Source: Beroe forskalii
Taxonomy: Eukaryota; Ctenophora; Nuda; Beroida; Beroidae
Direction of reading: 5' to 3'
Length of the DNA: 64,000 nt
Assembly: GCA_011033025.1 (NCBI GenBank)
Contig: WFMF01000015.1
Location: 806,001-870,000, forward strand
The notes below the pieces were generated by a model that made no database searches, was not told where the DNA came from, and saw only the letters and a list, made by a program, of their open reading frames with translations. Of this stretch, positions 24,501-36,457 are shown one piece after another. Position 1 is the stretch's first letter, and every line of letters starts with the position of its first letter. The position numbers and the translations under genes were made by a program.

Positions 24501-26433
24501 GTTCCACATGTCTTGCTGTGTATCTGCGAAGCCCTGCTCCAACGCCAACTTGATCTTCTCCTCATCTTTGGACTGCCAGAGCTTCTGCTTGCGGATGTTG
24601 TGCCACAGCTTCCTCTGACAGAAATACGCGGCATCCCGGCCCCCGTGACCGTCGTACACCGCAAAACACGTTTCCTGGGCCTCCGGATCAACTGAGACAG
24701 AGGAAAAGTCCTCCATGTACGCTCTCCCTCCCTGGTGTTGGGATACACTCGCCCGCACTCTGAACCCTTCACCTGGAAGAGTGAGGAGAAGTTAGTGAGG
24801 AGTGGTTAGGAGGAGTGAGGAGGGGTGAGGTGTTGGGATACACTCGCCCGCACTCTGAACCCTTCACCTGGTGAGGGGGAGGAGTTAGTGAGGAGTGAGG
24901 AGGGGTGAGGTGTTGGGATACACTCGCCCGCACTCTGAACCCTTCACCTGGGATGGGGTAGGAGTTAGTGAGGAGTGAGCAGGGGTGAGGATTTTGGATA
25001 CACTCGCCCGCACTCTGAACCCTTCACCTGGAGAAAAGAGGGGTTAGTGAGGAGTGAGGAGGGGTGAGGTGTTGGGATACACTCTCCCGTACTCCGAACC
25101 TTTCACCTGGGAAGGGGGAGGAGTTAGTGAGGAGTGAGGAGAGGTGAGGTGTTGGGTTACACTCGCCCGCAATCTGAACCCTTCACCTGGAGAAAAGAGG
25201 GGTTAGTGAGGAGTGAGGAGGGGTGAGCAGGGGTGAGGGGAGGAGTTAGTGGGGAGTGAGGAGGGGTGAGGTGTTAGGATACACTCGCCTGCACTCTGAA
25301 CCCTTCACCTGGTGAAGTGAGGAGTTAGTGAGGAGTGGTGAGGAGGAGTTAGTGAGGAGTGAGCAGGGGTGAGGATTTTGGATACACTCGCCTGCACTCT
25401 GAACCCTTCACCTGGTGAAAAGAGGGGTTAGTGAGGAGTGAGGAGGGGTGAGGTGTTGGGATACACTCTCCCGTACTCCGAACCCTTCACCTGGTGAGGG
25501 GGAGGAGTTAGTGAGGAGGGGTGGGGAGGGGTGAGGTGTTGGGATACACTCGCCCGCACTCTGAACCCTTCACCTGAAGAAGAGATGGGTTAGTGAGGAG
25601 GGGTGAGGAGAGTGGAGTTAGTGAAGAGGTGAGGTGGGGCTTGCACTCTGAATTCTTCACATGGGTCTGGAAATGAAGTAAGGTTAGAGGGGCGACAGGA
25701 GACGTTTAGAGGTTTAGGTGGAAGTTAGGGTGATGGAGTCTTGGTGAGGGAGAGGTTACTGGTCAATAAGGAGGGGTAACCCTCGGGTCCGGCCTCTCTT
25801 TTGATGAAGGAGGGGTATAAGTGTACTACCCTTTCTAGTTCACTGTCGTACAATTATACATGGGTAGGGAGGAAATGGAGCATAATCCAGAAAGTGGTGA
25901 TTGTGTACTAGAATTAGGTATTTAATAAAGAAGATGTGAAGGAGGATCAGTTTACTTCAGACATAGAAAAGTTAATAAAGTAGAGGATCATGCTATATTC
26001 AGTGGCTGGGGCACACCTGCGCCCCTATCACGACACAATCCCGACACAACTGAAAGTTTTGCAATTGGTAGGGAAACAACTATGAACTGCGACACAACTG
26101 CTTCATTATAGAAAGTTAATGGCATGCTTCATAACTGATAAGTTATCATATCTCAATCATATTTTTCTTTGTTATTTGTAGATCAGGATTTTCAGCATCT
26201 TGTCATTAATTTCGAAATTTTGGAAAATAGTACCCCTGCACCCAACATCCAAGACAAGTCACAAGACCTCATTGAAAGAGTAAAAGATCGCTGTGCAGGT
26301 GTGATGGCAGCTTATTAACACGAACCTAAACTCCGCAGCGAGAGTCACTGTCACGTGACAGCATCTCCTAAAATTTAATTGTTTAAACCGTCCCTATAAC
26401 ATTATATATGTTTACCACCATCTCACCTTCCAT
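18598..26433 (-). CDS. PPM1D: PP2C-family Ser/Thr phosphatase, PPM1D/Wip1-like
   Basis: Coding exons on the minus strand: 26433-26427, 24772-24494, 24239-24108, 21493-21354 (or to 21358), 20418-20294, 19166-19026 and 18850-18598. With the 21354 donor the phases agree and give 358 aa. The Met lies two residues before the first intron, placing [11 protein letters not shown] as near the start as in PPM1D. PP2C metal and phosphate motifs are present: YMED, VYDGHGG (D43), GTTAS, AHVGDS (D131), [14 protein letters not shown] and [28 protein letters not shown] and VSPEPD are diagnostic of PPM1D, the nuclear enzyme that turns off p53 and stress-kinase signalling. The basic tail (KRTL, VKRHR) could act as an NLS. 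The Asp usual after SRALG is Asn. The segment after HKPNAP is aberrant in the open frame (see findings). The PPM1D B-loop was not found. Repeats copy two of its splice junctions. Confidence 0.85.
21291..21366 (-). repeat. Three-copy 24-bp repeat of an exon-4/intron junction
   Basis: On the minus strand the end of PPM1D exon 4 reads gtggtgggtatttgggc. This junction is repeated downstream twice more with a 24-bp period (centred near 21330 and 21306), and a degenerate fourth copy lies near 21228. Each copy keeps the potential donors GTGGGT and GTATTT. Confidence 0.8.
22575..22690. repeat. Degenerate TG-rich tandem repeat
   Basis: Repeated gtaaactgcagtgt(t/g)tgt units of varying length lie in PPM1D intron 3. 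The repeat shows no coding or splice-site content. Confidence 0.7.
24775..25665 (-). repeat. Minisatellite copying the 3' splice site and start of PPM1D exon 2
   Basis: Nine extra copies, plus a degenerate tenth, of the exon-2 start lie in intron 1. On the minus strand each copy carries a pyrimidine-rich tract, cacctg or ccag, then the exon bases gtgaagggttcagagtgcgg and gcgagtgtatccc. Positions equivalent to the true exon start (24772) fall at 24867, 24947, 25027, 25106, 25186, 25308, 25411, 25490 and 25573, so the spacing is mostly 79-83 bp with some longer steps. The units between copies are ggagttagtgaggagtgagg-like on the plus strand. Confidence 0.92.
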
Positions 26434-29400
26434 ATCCGAACAGGTGAAGTTGGAGTAGTTGGGAGGGGCTGTGCGGTGTTTCTTGGCAACGTTCCAGGTA
26501 ATGGGCAGAGGGTGAGAGAACGGGAGGGAAGAGAGATGGAGTCTCGTGTGTCTGGCTTACAACTACCTCATTTCATACACCGTTCTCAAGATAAATGTGA
26601 GGGTTATTGAGTGCAGAATGGCGGGTTAAGTGATGTTGTTATCATTGAAACAAGAAATGAACCCGTTCCCACGTTTTGCAGGCGTTTTATTACCCCCCTC
26701 CGACAAACATTAACAGATTGATAATGATGTCATCAAACGACCTTATTTTCATGGGCAACCTCGGAGGATCACGTACAAGTGATCGGGTGAAATGCGGGCT
26801 GGTTTTATTATAATACAAAATGTCTTGTTAGGGTGCTAATTGCTTAATTGTGGATCATAAACGATAATTAGTTCGTATTTAATCGCAGGATGATCGTTTG
26901 CCAACGTTTCATGAGTGGGTTATGTACGTAATGTTGGTATATTATGACTTTATACTGTAGAGTGTCGGGACCAGAAAAGGGCGGATGGACATGCCATTAC
27001 ACAGATTTCTAAGCTATAAGTAGTAGTAGGGGCCTTGGTAAGCTAGGCCTTTCTAGAGGAGGCTTTTGAAAATTCATAAGACATGCTACCAAGTTATCAA
27101 AACGTACGCACCAACGGAACGAAACAAAGGGCTCTCTGAGACTTAACAAAGGTCTGGGCACTTTTATCTGGTAAGTGATGAGGGTGCTGTGACGCAATGG
27201 AGCCTCCAATGACCCAATCAGTGTGCAACATGAGTTACAATTAGACATTAGACAACCCTACAAATATACGGATGACTGATGAGACGACATATCGTCATCA
27301 GACATCCAATCATACATGTCACATGAGTCTTATCATTGATGAGATAGCAGCGTACAATGTACAATGTACAATGTACAGTGTACTGCAGTAATGAGGAACA
27401 CGCTATTCCAAGAAAACGAATTGGAATATGACAATTGCAGATGCAGTACAAACCAAGAGTAAGACGTGCATCTGAGATTTCTGAAAATCAGTGGGTCGGG
27501 GAGACTGCTGACTGCAGACATGATTCACCCAACACCGCTATAGAGAGAGACACACACCAATATAGGCATGGACCACAGCGAGCACAAACTATTAGTACAC
27601 TCGCACTAGAGATGATAACACAGTGCTATATGCGAAACAAACTATAGCGGGCCCCCATAGACAATAGACTAACAGCTGTGAAGTCACTCGTGTGGTTAAA
27701 AGTGTACAGTCGATGACGTCAAACTAACTGCAGTTCCCGCGCAACCTCCATTGGAAACACAGCATTTATTAGCAAGACACTATAGACTCAGCAGGAGGCA
27801 TTATCTGAAGAAAGGGAGAGGGGGGTCTCATTAATTCATATACCTCGACTGAATGAGTCATGTGGTCTCAGGGTGGCACGTGGACTAATTCATGGAGCAC
27901 GTGATCATAACCTCTTATCTGAAGACCGGCAAAGCGAAGAGAGGCTGTGCCAAAATTAAATTAGAGGAAAACAGTGATAAATATAACATCTAATGCAAAA
28001 TATGAGCTGTCAGTGCAGATCAGTGTTAAGTCCTACAATAACATGACAGTTTCGTCAAGCTACTTTACTAATCCGGGAAATACCCATCAATGACAGGGGA
28101 ATAGAAATAACAATTGAGGTAGGACTAAGTAGATTAGGTGCCCCATTGTTCCAATTTGTTCCAAGAGTCATGATTAGACCCAATCCCGAACAGGAATACG
28201 TGAAGTGATTAGAGGAGTTTAGACCCTCAAACCACATCCGAAACACTTCAAACTAGCATTGTTAAGAAATAAGAGCCCTTTCATTGTCCAAGAGTACTAC
28301 GAAGATGTAATTGCGTTTGATAAACAAGGAATTACGGGAATCTCAGTGGCTGATGATGGCTATACACAAAATGACTACACGCTAAAGACACCAAGATATT
28401 TTGCACTGGTCATTGACAAAGCGGGACAAAACCCGGGTCCCGGACTAACAATCTCATCGGACCTTATTTGCTCTGGAGGCCCACGCGCCCAAAAATATGT
28501 CCGCTCAAATAATGTCCAACCATTAATAAATGTCCGCCTGTTGGCCTCAATATTTTGCTGAATAAGGAAAACACACTCAAAAAATCAATACAGTCAGTCG
28601 AGGACTTTGTTTTGGCATTAGACGAAGCAGTTGCTGTCTGATTCAAAAAGGAAGATAATTATAGTTTCTCACAATTTGTCAAAGTTTTCCATCATCTTCG
28701 AGCGCCATCGCCTATACCATTACCCGCCGATATAATATTGTCCGAACAAATTACCATGTCCAATAAGGAAACACAGTGTAGGTACACTGTACACTCACAC
28801 ATAGAAATACAAACGGCAGACCACACAAAACACGCTCCTCACTCACACTCAGGAAGAAAGATCATCACCCGGAAGAGATGCGGTACTACCACGCTCACTT
28901 CCAGACACCATAATACCGAGCAGAGAGTGTTAAACATACAATGGTGCACTCAACACTATGTAGATCGGGGGAGGGATCTTGATATTATGTCAGAGAGGAG
29001 ACGAAACAAAGTTGCCAGGGAATGGAGCAATGGTAAGACATGGAAGAGGGGAGGAGATGAGAGGAAAAGTTTAAAATGAGGTGATTTCTGACGGATGAAG
29101 ATATTTTGTCAATGAGATTGATGAAAGCTGGAGAACGTCCATTTTTCATTCTTGAGTACTTTGACAAACATACGAATTCATTTCGGAGAAGAAAAGTAGG
29201 GTATTTTAGCAAATAATAAAATAGTGAGCTGAGATTCCAGTGCTAACGAACTTATCAATGATATCGGTATCACTCTCTTCCTGACTCATTCATACCGCGT
29301 GAACTGCAAGAATAGCATAATTGATTTGAATTTTGAACACGGATTCTGTCTAAGCAGAAGATAAGACATTATCTCATAACCTGGACTTAAACCATGTGAT

Positions 29401-31340
29401 TCGTTTCAAGTTTCGAGGGCAGGAAATAAAACCGCCAGACAAACGTAGAAACTTTTCCCAACCATTCTCTTAACTGCTTCGAGCAAAAAAGTGATTTGAA
29501 ATCATCAGAATAAACTGAAATAATAGTTTATACAATACTCAAACTCCATTTGTACTCTAGCAGCCTCTTTAAATCTCACTAACATGTTGTAGGATGATAT
29601 TCTAACCAATTTGAAGCACTGGTGGTATGAAAAGTTACCCATTATGATTGCCCACAACAATTACCCATGATGATGTAATATCATGTTTCAGGATCAAAGT
29701 TTGATCCGATCAAAGAGCAACACTAAAACATCAGTAACAGCAATGACAACAATGAATGAGTTATCACAAAGTTACCAAGACAACCATGTGATATTGAGAA
29801 GTAACTAGGAGGTACCTATATAGACATCAAAAGAACTGGATTTTCCATTTCTATAATTTACAGGAATCTAAATTAAATCTATTACTAGCCAAGACAAGGA
29901 ATTTCTTGAATTAATGAAACACAGCAGAGGCTAAGTTTTGCGCCAAAATAGATTAGCCGGATTTAATTCAATTAGACCTGAACATCGAGCAAATGGACAA
30001 AAGGTGGTTGTATCGGGAGTGGAAATGATTCCTCGAACCACTCGAACATGAGCTGACTCCAGGTGGAAACATTTCCTTCTTCACTGGTAGAGGTTGGTCT
30101 AATTTTGTTTTAAACTTGACCAAATGACCAGTCATTGGCATGCCACTATCTCAGTATCTGGTGGGTAAGTGGTTGGGATTTTTACCAGATACTAAGATAG
30201 GATGATGCCTTCCGTCTCACCTACTGCCGAACGGCCCCCGTTACCTTGCTTGATAAATGGACCACATTAACTGGGTAAATGAGAGCTTGACATGCTCAAC
30301 AAGTCTCAAACCCTGCGGGTCAGAGGAATACTTTTCAACAGACCACACGATGGTAACAGCAGGTCAAGATGACGTCATCATAATGGATTAAAACGTAGCA
30401 TTTATGATGTTACACTGCCTATCAATTAAGTGTAACCAATGCACATGCTTCCTACAGAGTGAAGCTCGGAGATATCGGGCTCATTAATTACAATTTGATG
30501 GTGCACTGTGTACAACGTTCATCATCCAGACCGAAAGAAGAACTTGAGAAGCAAGGGAAATCACAAGGAGAATCATATCTCTTTGTTCCTGTACACTCAC
30601 GAGATGTTTGGCAACAATTTTGAAAGTATAACTGACTAATGTGTGCTTGCTTGGGATGGTAAGAAACGCGGACACCTTGAGATAATATCTTGAGAAGTCA
30701 AAACCCGCCCAAACTCCAGAACGCCCGATCTCCACCCCGCTCCAATGACAAATGATGTGCAAGATGATAACCGATATATCTATCAACTGACGAAAAGCTT
30801 ATTTTCTGTTCTAGAACACGAGAATTTTTCAAAATCCATGATCTCCCAAAATATGGCACCGTTCTTCACAGATTCTAGTTTCTTGATACGCCACACAAAG
30901 TGAGCAGGTGGCCGGCTTAATTTTCGAAAAGTCCCGCTCATTGAGAGTGTGTATGTATCATGATATTAGAATTAGGTGTAAGATACCGGTGTAATTATTG
31001 TGCAGTAGGTGTAAATTAGGGCAAGTACCCACAGTATTCTGTCCAATAATTAACCAGTGCGCATGTTACCTGTGTACAGTTTAGAGTGGTCGTGTACCTT
31101 GCACTAGAGCGTATTTTAATCAACAAACCACAGTACAGGAGTGCTGTAATCTGATCAATACATGTCTTATATTTATAGTAGGCAGATGATGATAGAGAAA
31201 GGAGTAATGTGAATTGTCCTGTGTATACCAATCACCGTACGGTGTAAAGTGCATTGTGTACAATGAACAATGTACTCTCCTGAATCAGCAATCAGGAACA
31301 TGTGAATGGGACATAGATCTGGGAAGTACCACACAGTATA
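26434..31340. other. Intergenic 5' flank of PPM1D, no gene recognised
   Basis: Many short open frames but no recognisable domain. There are scattered cacgtg(a)tc boxes, for example near 27896. A perfect 14-bp palindrome ctgtcacgtgacag lies just inside the gene at 26348-26361 (intron 1) and is a plausible bHLH-zip site. Confidence 0.4.
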
Positions 31341-31344
31341 CCAT

Positions 31345-31982
31345 ATAAACACACCTGCCTGTACAATACACACCTGCCTGTACAATACACACCTGCCTGT
31401 ACAATACACACCTGCCTGCACACTACACACCCGCCTGTACAATACACACCTGCCTGTACAATACACACCTGCCTGTTCAATACACACCTGCCTGTACAAT
31501 ACACACCTGTCTGTACAATACACACCTGCCTATACAATACACACCTGCCTGTACAATACACACCTGCCTGTACAATACACAACTGCCTGTACAATACACA
31601 CCTGCCTGTACAATACACACCTGCCTGCACAATACACACCTGCCTGTACAATACACACCTGCCTGTACAATACACACCTGCCTGTACAATACACACCTGC
31701 CTGTACAATACACACCTGCCTGTACAATACACACCTGCCTGTACAATACACACCTGCCTGCACAATACACACCTGCCTGCACAATACACACCTGCCTGTA
31801 CAATACACACCTGCCTGTACAATACACACCTGCCTGTACAATACACACCTGCCTGTACAATACACACCTGCCTGTACAATACACACCTGCCTGTACAATA
31901 CACACCTGCCTGTACAATATACATCTGCCTGTACAATACACACCTGCCTGTACAATACACACCTGCCTGTACAATACACAGG
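31345..31982. repeat. 19-bp minisatellite, about 33 copies
   Basis: Unit tgcctgtacaatacacacc with few variants. Because 19 is not a multiple of three and the unit lacks stops in most readings, long frames open on both strands. These are artefacts of the repeat and not genes. Confidence 0.95.
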
Positions 31983-32806
31983 CATGCGTAAACAAGTGGT
32001 ACACTTTTTACGTACCAAACAAGGGGAGATGAATAAACAAAACTCTGGCATATGATAAAAGACTGATGAGTAATAGTGGAAGGATGCACTGCACTACACT
32101 GTACAGTTTACCGAAGTTCTACTGAGAGTAGAGTCACAAATGGAAAATGAGAAGGTGAGCTTTGAAATGGAAGAAATGTGAAGGCATCAGAATGCACCTA
32201 CGTTTCTAATCGATTTTTATGAACCAAGTTCTCGTGATTAAGCCGTATTCGGATACAGTGACGCAAACTTGAGCCTGTATCCACCTCATACATAGTCCTT
32301 TATTTCAATTAATCTACGTGATGGGAAAATTAATTTCCTTAAGTTTTACATTTGGAAGATTACTCTGATTGATAAAAGTTATGAAATTTAATACAGCCAT
32401 CATAGGTATTGTATAACTACCTAATGTATAAAATACAATGGACGTACCTACTCAAAACCAGTGAATACCAAAAAATAAATGTCTGCATATTCTCCAAGTA
32501 TGAAGTAAGTCGGCTAAGTTCATGCCACAATAAAGTCCAAATATTATCGTTGAAATGAGAAAATGCACAGAACCATATACAACAAGCATATCATTCCTCA
32601 CTGGCGGCAAACTAAATTCGGTAATGCGAACACAGGGTTCACATTTTAATTCATAAGCATATTGAAATGAAAATGAATAATAAAGTAGTGGTAGGTTCAT
32701 CACGATTTAAAGATACGCAACTTTAAATGAGCTGCCATAGAACGTACAGTTACCATGCATAGCGAACATTATGTCCAGCAAGGCAACACCGCGCTCTCCC
32801 TTCCCC

Positions 32807-33036
32807 CACGTGACCGCTCCAGCACAGGTCACGCGACGTAACCATGGTAACACGTGACCACCCCACGTGCGTTAGATATCACGCGCATCCGTGACGTAAC
32901 TACAATGCAGGTAATGCGGTGTACAAGGCATGGTGATGATAACAGCACAGTGGAACACGACCACGTGACCAGTGTTAAGACAAGAGAGGTGGGTCAGGTG
33001 CCGAGACACGTGGGGTAGAATTAAGGTCACGTGACC
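32807..33036. promoter_or_regulatory. Cluster of six CACGTG E-boxes
   Basis: CACGTG occurs at 32807, 32851, 32864, 32962, 33007 and 33028, six times in 227 bp. Four copies are followed by AC or ACC, and the last lies in a perfect ggtcacgtgacc palindrome (33025-33036). GTCACGTGAC is the consensus of bHLH-leucine-zipper factors of the USF/TFE-MITF type. The cluster is about 3.4 kb upstream of the Disabled-like start and about 6.4 kb from PPM1D. It may be an enhancer or the promoter of an undetected transcript. Confidence 0.6.
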
Positions 33037-33424
33037 TACCATAGCTATTCAACACGTAACGTAGAGAATTGGCGGGCGATTCAATATCCAAACAAGAGAG
33101 TACCAAATATAGAACACCTCCGGCAATAACACTACTGTAATTATAGTGATGCAGAATGCTTCATCAACATTAGCCGTTAGATTAGCGGTCTCTAATGATA
33201 CACGCCGGTATATGAGCTGAAATGAACGAGCCTAATAACATGGAATGTATCAGTTTAAAAGATGGCAACTGCCGCATTGTACACGTTACCACAGGAACGG
33301 CGGGAATGTCTCATTGTACGAGAACGGAGAAATTATTCCCCTGGGGTTCTAGGATGATTTTAAGTCCCACTTTTCAAGTCAAATTCGTTAATTAACTAAT
33401 CAAGAAATCTTGATCAGTTAAGTC

Positions 33425-34285
<861 letters not shown>

Positions 34286-34289
34286 CTAT

Positions 34290-35880
34290 GAAGCCGACAA
34301 AAACCCATACACATACCGATATAAAATTCATACACACAGCTACACATTACCCATACACACACTGACACACCGACACAAATTCATATACTCATACGAAATT
34401 ATACCATTATATTGAACAAGCAAATTGTTCATTGAAACTGATTCAGGTACATATACTTAGCTTTCCGTTTCCCCACCAACTTAACAACAAAATTTTGATT
34501 ATCATTCTAAGAGACATGATGCCGCCTTGATCAACTTATACCTATCTGTCCTTTTTTCTAATTTTATATGTCCTTCCCACAAACACTACCTTCTTTTGTT
34601 TCGTCTTTTGATTGTCAAAGAAAGCTTTTCTACAATAAGTTTTGATGGAGCATTTATCAGACATGATTTCCTATACATAATTCTCTGTTACCATATGTTC
34701 TTATCGTTAAAACACTGTTCCTTTATACTGTGGTACCTATTACTTTTTGCTCCTGACAAGAAATAGTTTTACCAATTTCATGTCAATATCTTAGTGGCGG
34801 ATCACATATGAACTCGGATGAACGCGGCCTCCCAAACTCGGCTGTAGTTTACTGCATAGTTCATAAATATTGAATACATAGTAATGTTGCTAGGGTCTTC
34901 GGAAGTTCGATGGCTGGAAATGACAGTGTCAATAAAACTAACCATTACACTCATGGGACCTCCACGGAAGCAGAATATATGTTATGAAATTGCATTCTCA
35001 GAAAAATTGCACACATTTCCATTAATAAGGTAGCATTATAATTTCCCCATTCTCTTATCTACACAACGGTATGAAACCAAAGGAGCAAGACTCTGACTCT
35101 TGTATATGATAATTCCAATTTATATTCTTGTTTTTCTGTCCTCTTATCAACATGATGGTAACACAATACTCCGCGGTTCTTGCTGCTGGCAGAGCTTATA
35201 TCAGTTGCAATGTGATACACGCCATGAGACCTACCTGCTTTGTGATTTGCATTGGCTCCCTCTGGAGAAAGTCGTTTTCTTGCAAATTCTCGTTTAGGTG
35301 TTTAAGCGATCCTTTTTTTACTTTTTTACTTCCCTAAGGCCTTTTTGTCTATTATAAAAAAAGACATTGACGAGGGTTTGCAATGGACAAGTTCTGAAGT
35401 GCCCCGAAAATTTACGCATACTACCTCCAATGCGGTAACCATGCAAGTATCCAATCAGAGGGCAGTATATTCATGCACGTGCGCGCGCCACGACCGTCCG
35501 TTGTCCATCTGTGTCCGTCTGTGCCTTATTCCAAAATTTCACCTTCAGCAAACTGCTCCTTCATAATATCAGTCATATTAGAATGTTGTGGTGCAGTGGC
35601 ATCCTAATCCTATATTTCTATGCAGTGTGCTCAGCTTGAGCAGAGCTTACTCTGCTTGTGCAGAGCTAACTGCACAGCTAGCTTACGGCTATCAAACGAC
35701 TATCAAACGGCTAGCATACAGGGATCAAACCTTCAGTTATCAAAACCTTGATTCTTATGGCAATTTTATCAAATCATTTCGCTCTAAGACTCATGATGAC
35801 CGTTCGTGGTTCGATCTGATTCGTTTTAACTCCTCAGAATTTCTTAGGGTTCAATATTGTAAGGTTATTGTAATGTTAAC
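34290..35880. other. Distal 5' flank of the Disabled-like gene
   Basis: AT-rich with short open frames that show no domain. A small gagctta(c/g)/tgcaga repeat lies near 35636-35670. No other structure seen. Confidence 0.4.
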
Positions 35881-35882
35881 AC

Positions 35883-35953
35883 AAACTTTTAAATGCTTGA
35901 CTAACATTAGCCAAGTAATACTTGGCTAATGTTAGTCAAGCATTTAAAAGTTT
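35883..35953. repeat. Perfect hairpin, 35-bp arms, 1-nt loop
   Basis: The left arm 35883-35917 and right arm 35919-35953 are exact reverse complements around a single base at 35918. Its right end overlaps the next hairpin by five bases. Confidence 0.95.
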
Positions 35954-36029
35954 TTGCTACGTATGAAATCAATAATCCTTTTATACTTGAAGTATAAAAG
36001 GATTATTGATTTCATACGTAGCAAAAACT
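35949..36029. repeat. Perfect hairpin, 40-bp arms, 1-nt loop
   Basis: The left arm 35949-35988 and right arm 35990-36029 are exact reverse complements around the G at 35989. It follows the previous hairpin directly, about 430 bp upstream of the Disabled-like start codon. Confidence 0.95.
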
Positions 36030-36457
36030 CTCGAACGGTGAAATAAAAATTCCCGCCATAACTTTCGGATTCATTTACGATAACGCGCAGCATTGCAAAT
36101 TTTCTGTTGCAAAGTTTTCTAAAAATTGAAATAACGTTATTGCGCGGCGTATGGGTTGAAATCGGCCTCTGGCATGAACACCGGGGGCTTGGCCATTTCG
36201 ACATTTCAAATGTTGTACTTTATTTCAATTGTGTGTTGAGATCATGGAAACCCCAAACCTCTAGGCAGACAACAAGGCTGTCAAAAAACAAAGAAAATTG
36301 TGCGGCTTTGCATGAACCTTTCGCGTGTGGGAGGAAAATGATGCGCCCACATATAGACTTAAAGAAAATGCCTAATGAGCACAATTCTTATTTGAATGCA
36401 TTAGAGCATTTAATTGTTTTAACGCATGACGGAACTATGGTGTAGGACGTGGTGTCA

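Noticed and set aside
28259..28561. 100-codon frame between PPM1D and Disabled as a gene
   Set aside because: No recognisable domain, no splice support and typical length for chance.
31345..31982. CRISPR-like repeat array
   Set aside because: Units are contiguous with no unique spacers and the DNA is from an animal.
31292..32089. Long open frames up to 265 codons on both strands
   Set aside because: They read a 19-bp tandem repeat in every frame; the peptide is only the repeat translated.
36107..36445. 112-codon frame just upstream of the Disabled-like gene as an extra exon
   Set aside because: It has no domain, ends in a stop before the start codon and fits a 5' UTR better.
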